Below, in pieces: positions 55,601-64,000 of a stretch of DNA of 64,000 nucleotides. Positions within the stretch are counted from its first letter, which is position 1; each line of letters starts with the position of its first letter. Under the pieces are notes generated by a model, which was not told the DNA's origin, did not search any database, and worked only from the letters and a program-made list of their open reading frames with translations. Origin of the DNA: Mesaphorura yosii (lineage: Eukaryota; Arthropoda; Collembola; Poduromorpha; Tullbergiidae); assembly GCA_009869945.1 (NCBI GenBank), contig WIXG01000141.1, forward strand, positions 62,001-126,000. The letters are read 5' to 3'. Made by a program: the position numbers and the translations under genes.

Positions 55601-58018
55601 AAGGCAACGAAAACAAATGCAAGGTCTCTCACAGATTGCTCAGTGATTGACAGTTGGTTTGAATCTGCATTGAAAGTGTTTCATTATTATCATTATTACG
55701 CCTGATTGAACCCAGAATAAAATATTTGTAAAAACCTAACCAACTTCAATTTTATCTGGAATACTTTCATTCATTCACGAACCGTGTATTTAACGAATTT
55801 AGATTCGAGCCTTTGCGGATTGACTCCCCTTTGCCTTTATGGGCAAAATCCAGGATACGTAATAGACAGAGGGAAGAAGGGTCTAGAATTTCCAAAGGCG
55901 ACATTTGACATTCGTGCTACGAGACGCCGGACGCAGAAGCTTGTATCTTGCATGACATGACACACTTCCTTCTCATTTGTGAATCCTAATGGTTATTTTT
56001 CAATTTTACATTCCATTCACTCATTCAGTAATTAACACATGACAAGTCGTCGAGGAGGCGACTTCGTGTGTGTGCCGCATAATTTTTTAACGAAACTGGT
56101 TAATTTTTGGTGCAGTGAGGCGATATCAAGCATGAATAATAATTACATCTGCTATCATAGCTGAGACAGGGCTCAATGAAGGAAGCGCAGAAGTGGAAGC
56201 AGAAATTAGAAAAGTTTGAAAGAGTTAATTTGGGAAGAGGGCAAAGACGACCGAAAGTATTAACCCACGAACACGATGACATACACAAAGTCAGAATGCT
56301 TCGTGGCAGTCTTATCGTTGGGCGCCATCGTCCTCATTAAACGCTACCCGTACCAGGCTGGTGGAAAAATCAAGAAAAGTGTCGTTAATTTTCATAGTGA
56401 TGATGCTAATGTCTTTATACTCCTTTCCTTAAATTTTTGCTCCTTCCTCGGCTCAAACTCGAGACAAAAGAGAATCTATGTTATCCTTTTTTTACTTTGT
56501 CAACTCGCACTCATCAGTTAAAATCCAAAGAAGATTGTTCTCTTGATAACCGCAAAGAGACGGCTTTATCCTTATGATGTATGACTACTATGTACTCCTG
56601 GTACATATTCAATTAGGAACAATTTTAGAGAAACTGAGAAGCACACGCTTCGTAGAATAAGTATTATGAATACGAATTATTATGAATGAGTTCCAGTGAA
56701 CCTGCTCAGAAGGCAAGTCCACAGATGGAAATTAGCCCACCATCAGTGATGATACGAGGGAAATTTATGTCTTTCTGTGTCAAATTAATGTTGGAAGTTC
56801 CGGTCGCCTCGCCACCACGATGAGCTGCGCGATGAAAGCAGCTGGTCTTTTCCACAAAATGCTATCAAGTAGTCATACAAATTGCAGACGCATTATGTGA
56901 CGCTATTATAAATAGAAATGAGTTCCTGTGAGCTTTGCAATTTTGCCAGACTCATTATTGCCTCTCGCCTCTTCAGCGGGAAGAGTTCGTTCGTATCTCC
57001 GTTCGTTCAGGAATGTGCACCTCAAGAAATTAGTCACGTAGAAATTAGGTACCGCGAGCCATGTATATAATTGCGGTCGCCTCAATGAGTTTATTTTACA
57101 AGAAGTATTTTTCTGCAACTCCGCTCAAAGAGACCGTACCATGATCGTCTCGCATTCTCACCGTTTATGCAAAGAAGTGATGCGAGTAGACACTTCACAC
57201 GTGCCTCTCGAGAGACAGTAAGACGAAGTCATTAATACATTGCATGCACGCGCGGCGCAGTTGACGAATTTGAATGGACGTATACCAGCCGTGTCGTGTT
57301 TCTCTGGTCACAAATCGTAAATAATAATTTTATTAATTTCGATACGACAAAGTGAATGTCATGTGCAACTGGCGCGTAGCGAAACTAAACTACTTTCAAA
57401 ACAAAACATGCCGAGCCGAGGCTGAGTATCTCGCTGCGCTGTGACGCTTTTTCTCGCGAGTTTTTCACAAATTAGAAACTGTTTAAACCTGAAGTGTTAC
57501 ATTTCGTATGGCAAGACAGTTGCGAAAATTTCTATTCACGCGACTGTGTAGAGGCTTCGAGGTTAAAGTCCCAACGCCCACCGTGACCCCAGCGCATGGT
57601 GGATACATTCCAGCGTTGATTTCATTGTTGCTCTATCAGAATCGTAACTTTAATTCCCTCGCATCCTCTTGTTACTTTGTTGAAGTTCTTCCAAGCGGTT
57701 GTGTTCTTTGCCCGTATCTCGCATGACATTTGACCATAAAATTAAATTGGGGCTAAACACATCTGATAATGAGTCGCACATTTAGTCCGGTAGCATCTAA
57801 TTACGCTGTAACACAAAAAAGTTAGTCCGAATCATGAGGGTCGTTGAAGTACACCTCAAACAATGAAAAATTATCATTAAAACAGAATTTTATGGTTCGT
57901 CATATAATCATTGAAAGGAATGCAAGAGAGAACGACGAACTGAAACCTCTGCTTGGAAAGGACACAGTTTTCACATACACCACAAATTTTTTAATTCATT
58001 CCGTGCTCTTCAGCGCAA
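49698..58018. other. Gene-poor DNA, no secure gene
   Basis: Only chance-length frames are seen. A 34-codon plus frame at 50070-50171 starts with a signal-peptide-like MHRVLLFVILSVIQTVRA, followed by a donor-like GTGAGG, and a 95-codon basic plus frame with a true ATG is at 51039-51326. Neither can be tied to other exons or to a family. Confidence 0.35.
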
Positions 58019-59860
58019 TTAAAACGATAAAAGCCTTTTAATTATAGGCCAATTAAACCATTCTCTCATCATGAGCTCTTCATAGCCCCGGTCAGTCTTG
58101 ACTTTATACTGTTTTCCAGCCCCTGCCCAGCATTTCGTATCCGTAGCATTGTCACACCGGATTCTGTAATGGCGTGTAGTCACGAGATCAAACCACCAAT
58201 CCAGACAGTTCCGAAGGTTGTATGCAGCGCCGTACTGCCTTGCTACTCGATGGAACCTGAGAGTATCAGTGTAGTACGTTTTTAGAAATTAAGCTTAATT
58301 CACCTCTGCAGCTCTTCTCTTTAGTATTTCGCAGAAGAGCTTGCCAAGAATTTCCTTGAACCTAATTACTTGATTGCCTGAATATTTTTGCATATAGGAA
58401 AACGAACCCGACCGCAATACGGATAATTGCACTCAATTAGCAGCATAACCTTCCCCAAATTATTTGCTACTTGACTCAAATACGTGAGAGTTTCAAATCC
58501 TCGGAAGCTCGGAGAAGTTTAAAGCGTACATCTCGAATAGTCCAAGAAATTCCGCGATTGGCTAATCAGTAGACAGACAAAAATTTATCGTGACAGTGTT
58601 GGAGGAAATTCGCAAGCCATTAGTGTCAAACGTCGTCATTCTTCTTCACGTTGCAAAGCTTTTCCGCGCATGTTAGTAATTAATACCTAGTTCTTTAATT
58701 GAGAGCATTGCAAAATATGTTCACTTAATATGTTCAGCGGTTACCCACGTCAGCTATTGTCTGAACATGACGGTCGCTTGTGCTTAAATAATGCACACAC
58801 TTTTACGCATGATTTAATGCAAACCGACATGCAAAGGTTAACGTTTTCCCCAATTAGAGTACGAGCTTTGTCTTGAGATTTTCCTTGCAAAAATTACGAG
58901 TTCATTTAGCATAAACTTGCCTTTTGCTACAAAATGAAATTCCTGCGACCGCGTACGCCTTGGCGCTTAATGATATGGTAGAAGGGTGAGTGGGTTCTTG
59001 TAGCATGACGACAGAAGACTTAACACTTGAAAAATATTTCACATGCTCATACTAATACAGTGATAATTGTTTGCGTGTCTTCTGAATTTCATGAGCGCAA
59101 AACTGAGCGTGCTCAGTGAAATCAAAACAGGAGCACTTATCGCTGGGTACGGTATTGAGCAACTCACCGTGCAAAAACCAGCAGTAGTCTGTTTTTAATT
59201 TAATTAACTTTTTATAATAAGCAAAATGACATGATTTATTCATATAAATTATAATTGCTTGCTGGCTGTGGCTGGTTTTTACTACATTCCTATGAATGAA
59301 AGACAATTTAATTTTTAATGAGCTCAAAAGCAATTCTTGCTTCTGCAGCACTTAATTGTTGTGCTGTTCTCTGGCTTTGGTTGCATGGCAAAGTGCTTAA
59401 ATGCAGAAGCTTGACGTAGACCTATATTAAACGATTGTTACGCATATTCATGGGAGTGAATGACATGTTATTATTTCTGACCTTTGTTTTCATCTTATTA
59501 TTTCCATTTGAGCACGGGTAATAACCACAGCTACATAGTAGCAGAGTGTGATTAGGAAATATTATGCTAGCGTAAGGACAATAATGACCATCGTGTTGGT
59601 CAACTGGGTATTACCTGTACATTTCCCGATCCGCAGTAATTTCTGACCAATTTCAAAATATATTTAATTATCTCCCTCATAGACACTGTTCCTGAGCCTT
59701 CGAATGGGATTGGCTGAAGCACGTCTGGTTCGACGGTCCGATGCGACACCGAAAAACATACTCTCCATTTTTGAAGCTTGTTAGTTGTTTCCAGGAGTCT
59801 AGATAAAAGCGAATAACTAGAATGAGTTGGAGAAAGTTGCAAATTCATTTCGTGCTTCAT
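58019..59860 (-). CDS. Candidate multi-exon gene or pseudogene, unrecognised
   Basis: On minus, a TATAAATA box (59894-59901) precedes ATGs at 59875 and 59860 and a frame running to a good donor (ACAG before GTAATA, at 59620). Further down, a pyrimidine-rich acceptor (GTCTGTCTACTGATTAG) opens a frame that shifts once near 58500. That frame then reaches a donor-like GTAATT near 58370 and joins in matching phase to an exon 58019-58256 that ends at TAA. The later parts would be Cys/Trp-rich (for example NCLDWWFDLVTTRH). A frameshift, the short exons and the ease of finding GT/AG pairs make this weak; high Cys and Trp content is also what random frames give. Confidence 0.15.
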
Positions 59861-59901
59861 GATTTCATCATGCATGTGCTTTTGATGTATTTCTATTTAT
59901 A

Positions 59902-62900
59902 CTTTGTTCATCTCAATATGGTTCGGAGGAGTCAGAGCACGGCGGAGCGCGCACACATGAACGCGCATTATGCGGGTTCTGCCATTGTGCTGTCGAGCTG
60001 AAGCGGTAGAATGGTGCGACGGTGTCGACGATCATGATCATAACGCCGATAAACGCGAATGAATTTGTGTGCCGTGCTATAGAATAGAAATTATCCAACA
60101 CATAAATAATCGCGATCTGGAGCCGGGCGCACAAAAGCCGGGAGTTTTGTATAAGAATAGAGAAATAAATTCATTAGAGATTTGGTTCGAAATGAGTTTT
60201 ATTGTGTGCGTAGTGTCGTGTTGTTATTGTGTGATTATGATTACGATGAGAAAACGGTGCACGTCATGTAGGAAAGCGATGAACACAAGGCGACATGAAA
60301 AAAGAAACGAAAAATTGATAAACGATTTGGTTGGTTGCGTGGCTTCTTTTTATAATTTTACGGAATAATAATGTTTATGGCTGACGAGCCGAGAGGAGAG
60401 ACGGTGGTGTGTAAAGATTAACTTTGTCAGAGATCCCTTCGCAGCAATTCAATTGAGAAGCGATCCTGCCCGCTGCTCTTGTGTGTGAATCGTTTTATTA
60501 ACAATATAATAATATTAATGTCATATCACATAATGCCGAAGGGAGAGGGTAACTCGAGAAAGAACACTCAATGGAATGACAATGGCAGTGCATGGCAGGC
60601 AAAGAGATGATACGAGAGGAGTTATTTTAAAAATTCATAATAACAATACGCACAATGCGACGTGTACAATATTATTCGCATTAATACACACAAGCCTATT
60701 AAAATCTCTGACCCAACGCTATTAATACTCTGTCAACTCAGCATCAGCATCCAGCTATCCAAATCTCTGCCATGCACGAGCATTCAGATGGTTAGACTTA
60801 AATGAACTCCAGCAATCACAATGCAACAAGGACAAACGGTCGTATACCTTTTTAATAGCCTACACTGCCATTATACGTACACAGTGCAATCGACTTGCTG
60901 CACGTCATTGATGTAAGAGCCCGGTGTCACTCTCTCTGGGCTGCGCTGCCCGTTTCATTTACACCTTGTACCGGTGCACACTTATGTGTTTCGGAAACAT
61001 TATTATTATTGCCACTGCAGCCACGATTGGAATCAACTTGAATTCCTGACAAATAGAAAATGTGATACACGTTCGGCTATCACTTTCCAAAAGGTCTCGC
61101 CCATTGTATTCTTCCGAAAAAAGTCAGTCAACGGAACGATGAACTTCGGTAAAGTCATTTTTTTTTCAAATAAAAAGAATTTCGTATTATGTTTAATAAA
61201 GAAGGAAGATAAATGAAGGGACAATTCGCTTTTTACTTTTACGCTTCTGCTGCTCTGAAAGTGCACAATGGCCAAGTGACACATGAAAAGGTTATAAGCC
61301 ATGTGAGCGAGCGGCACGGCTCGCATTATGGAGAAACCGATTTTCTGCAATGTTAAACTGCAAGCCTAATGGCTTTCTCATCATCATTATAATTTCCTAA
61401 ATGTATCACAGCAACAGGCAAAAGATGAATCGAAGTCACGAATCAAAGGCAAATTGTTGTAATCGCACTTCAAAGAGAATAAGTCTTTCAAAAAGACAAT
61501 TCGTTAATTTAATTTTATCATCCTTTTCCCCCCTCCGTCCAATGTGTATAATTAAATGAAGATTTGTTGCCGTGCTTTGTATGATCATTTACAAGGATTA
61601 ATTTATACATTGCGAGAAAGCAATAGCAAGTACGGAATGGAAAGCAATGCAATATAAAAAAAATCCAAATACGCAACATCTGAAACGAGTAGGCACAGAA
61701 GGTAGAGCTTGTGAAGGTTGAAAGGGTTTACTGCTCTCCATGGCTCACGTTACACTATTCGATTGCAGCACTGCACAACGAGGCACAGAGAGTATTTACT
61801 TACCTGTAAATAAATAAGTTACGAATTTAGAACAGCTGAATAACAAATCTTGCCCTTGAAAATTTTCACGTTGAGGAACATTTTAAGCACTTTTATTGTC
61901 CAACAATTAGAAAACAATTGCAAAATTTAATTTGATCGTATTTCAGGACACGGCTTTAATTTCTGTGCGCTTCAAAGTTATTTAAATATACAATTGCATG
62001 TAACATGATGATTTCTCTTTATATATCTGGAGCAAAAGATTTCGAATCAAATTCGGGCAGCTGCGTCAGTGCTTCTGTCCGTTGTGTCCCATTTTAACTA
62101 TCAGTTTCATTTATGAGACCCAACCAAAGATTACTGTGTACAAATTCCAGAGGTTGACTTTGCCTCGTATCGAGTTTTCCTACTATACGACCAGTACTGT
62201 TTGACTAAGGCATTCTCACGAACTCTGCGACTTTTATCCTAAAAATAGAATTTCATTAAGTTATGCTGAATATATCATCACGTATATTTTTCGTTCAAAT
62301 GTTTTTATTGTCACTTCATTTTTCAATTTAAATTTTTCCAGCTTTCAGCCCATAAAACTTGACTTTTCCTCACTTTTCCTTCAATTTGTTTTTATGGGGA
62401 ATTTTTATATGAAAAATGGTAATAAAATTTCAGAAAAATGTAATCAAGACTCGTGGCGCTGGTAATCGAACACGACCTTAATATTTCCCTCGAACTTTGA
62501 GAAATACCAGAGCACTTGCATCTGTACGCAGTACGCTTTCGTAATTGACTGTGAATTCAAAACCAGACTTAAGATAACAAATTAGGAACCCATGAGGCTG
62601 CATGCTTCGTGTTTTTATGGATACATTAAAATATGTGAATGATTACAGAAATGGCGACGGAAATGGTGTAGGGAACTAATGACTAGCATTCTCTGACGAC
62701 GCATAAGAGGGGCCCATGAAATGATTTCTTCTATCGGCAATCACCGAAACGAGAAAGGAAAGGGAAGGTGGGTTAAATGTTTTGTATTCGAACTCATGCA
62801 GAGGCAGGTTAATTCGCAATAAGTTTCAGAATTCGCCTTTATAACTCAAGAGTCCGACTGAGTTTGAGTATGCGAATCCCGTGGCCCAGCCCAGGCAGAA

Positions 62901-63289
62901 TAAAGTGGTTTAATTTAATTTGGAGTTAAATGTTACTCAATAGCATATTAAAATAATTATACGGGCTGATGGCAGGATAAAGTAAATAAGCGCTTGGCAT
63001 TGTGAGCAGCATTCAATTGTTGACGAGTAGAAAGGCACCGAAGTGCAGTGTTTCATGTACATCCACGAGGAAGGTTGATGCGAGATGATCATTATATTGT
63101 TCATATTAACCATGCATGATCGTAACCATCATATTATCCTTATTAATTATAACAATAATAATAATTATTATTATTTATTTATTCTCGGCTCCTACGTACT
63201 AAGACATAAGCCGAGCGACATTCTCACGCCATTTACTTCACATGTGCTTAAAGTTAGAATGAAATTAGACGGCTAAATCTATAAGACGC
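59902..63289. other. Intergenic DNA, no secure gene
   Basis: No recognised gene. Plus frame 60069-60368 contains a hydrophobic Cys-rich stretch, and minus frame 61033-61350 is 105 codons; both are within chance length and unlinked to other exons. Confidence 0.35.
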
Positions 63290-63532
63290 GCTCACCCGGG
63301 CACTCGTTGAGTTAAGAGCCATTCTGTAGCGCAGAGGCGCCCCAACGACGAAGTACCAAACGCTCCGAGAACGGACACCAGACCACAGAGCCAAGCGCCG
63401 GGTGCTCGCACCTCAATTTTGAAGAATTCTTCACATATATCATTATCATCTTAATGAGGTGCGGACCCCCGGCGCCTGGCACCTCAACCCGATGGCCATG
63501 CGCCACCAGACCGCTCGCGGAGTGCCCGGGTC
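63290..63532. repeat. GC-rich 240-bp imperfect inverted repeat
   Basis: The ends are exact inverted copies (ACCCGGGCACTC at 63294-63305 and its complement at 63520-63531). Near the centre, 63390-63416 and 63453-63480 pair imperfectly (GCGCCGGG and GCACCTCA with their complements) around a 36-nt AT-rich loop. The segment is strikingly GC-rich against AT-rich surroundings. A small non-autonomous transposon or a structured RNA gene are both possible. Confidence 0.6.
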
Positions 63533-64000
63533 AGACTGTCTCAATTACTACGTGCTGATTTTCAGAAGACAAAAGATTGGAGTTTGCTTACAGTAAACAT
63601 ACGTACATTAATATAAACAAAATGAGCTCAGCGAAATAACTTTACGGAATTGAAGATGTAATCATAAGCGTGAGTTCCAATGTTGTCGAATTAAGTGCTG
63701 ATTTGCAAAGCTGAGTAGATGAATTGAGATTCAATGAAAGACGGATATGACGTCGACCATTCCATACATTCCTTCGACGAGGAGTGGCAAGACCGTGCTA
63801 CCATATGGATTCGCTGCATAAAAAATCCTTATTAATTATAATAAATTCTTGTGTGCCTTACCCTCTGCGTAATGATACTGCCAGCCAGCGAAACCATATC
63901 ATTTAATAATGTAGAGATTAATGTTTATCATGAGTTCAAATTTTTGTGAGAAAACAGAGTTGTTGATGATAAATTTGCGGATGTGTGAAAAATGAGTGGA
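63533..64000. other. Window end, nothing recognised
   Basis: AT-rich DNA with no gene-like frame. Confidence 0.5.

Noticed and set aside
58019-58256. Terminal exon of the 58-kb candidate as part of a retroelement
   Set aside because: No reverse transcriptase, integrase or nucleocapsid motif could be recognised.

Overview
This is eukaryotic, invertebrate genomic DNA, about 40% G+C by eye, with spliced genes, GT-AG introns, short TA-rich intergenic motifs and decayed DNA transposons. Nothing in it is bacterial or viral. The gene content is three NK-class homeobox genes, which points to a protostome, most likely an arthropod. The exact group cannot be fixed from the sequence.

Left to right: 0-10.3 kb is upstream DNA with no secure gene, one 190-codon open frame with a membrane segment (6.8-7.4 kb, minus) and a degenerate GAGTCC/GACTCC tandem repeat (8.7-8.95 kb). 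A five-exon bagpipe (NK3) gene lies on plus at 10.3-12.8 kb. A 574-bp terminal-inverted-repeat element sits at 14.5-15.1 kb. A four-exon tinman (NK4) gene lies on minus at 18.3-20.0 kb, tail-to-tail with bagpipe. A broken P-superfamily transposon is at 26.1-27.8 kb (minus). A three-exon msh/Drop (Msx) gene lies on minus at 33.1-36.7 kb. The remaining 27 kb has no secure gene, only weak open-frame candidates at 37-38 kb, 49 kb and 58-60 kb, and a GC-rich inverted repeat at 63.3-63.5 kb.

The three homeobox genes are part of the ancient NK cluster (Msx, NK4, NK3), still physically adjacent here. In Drosophila, tinman specifies heart and dorsal mesoderm and switches on bagpipe in visceral mesoderm, while msh patterns muscle and dorsal neuroectoderm. 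The regulatory link appears to be written in this DNA: the bagpipe locus holds eight copies of the Tinman-type site CACTTGA/TCAAGTG in 3.3 kb, four of them within 70 bp in intron 3.

I found no CRISPR array, rRNA, tRNA or novel enzymatic system. The observations most worth following are the bagpipe site cluster, the tinman gene without a canonical TN motif, and the preserved three-gene linkage.
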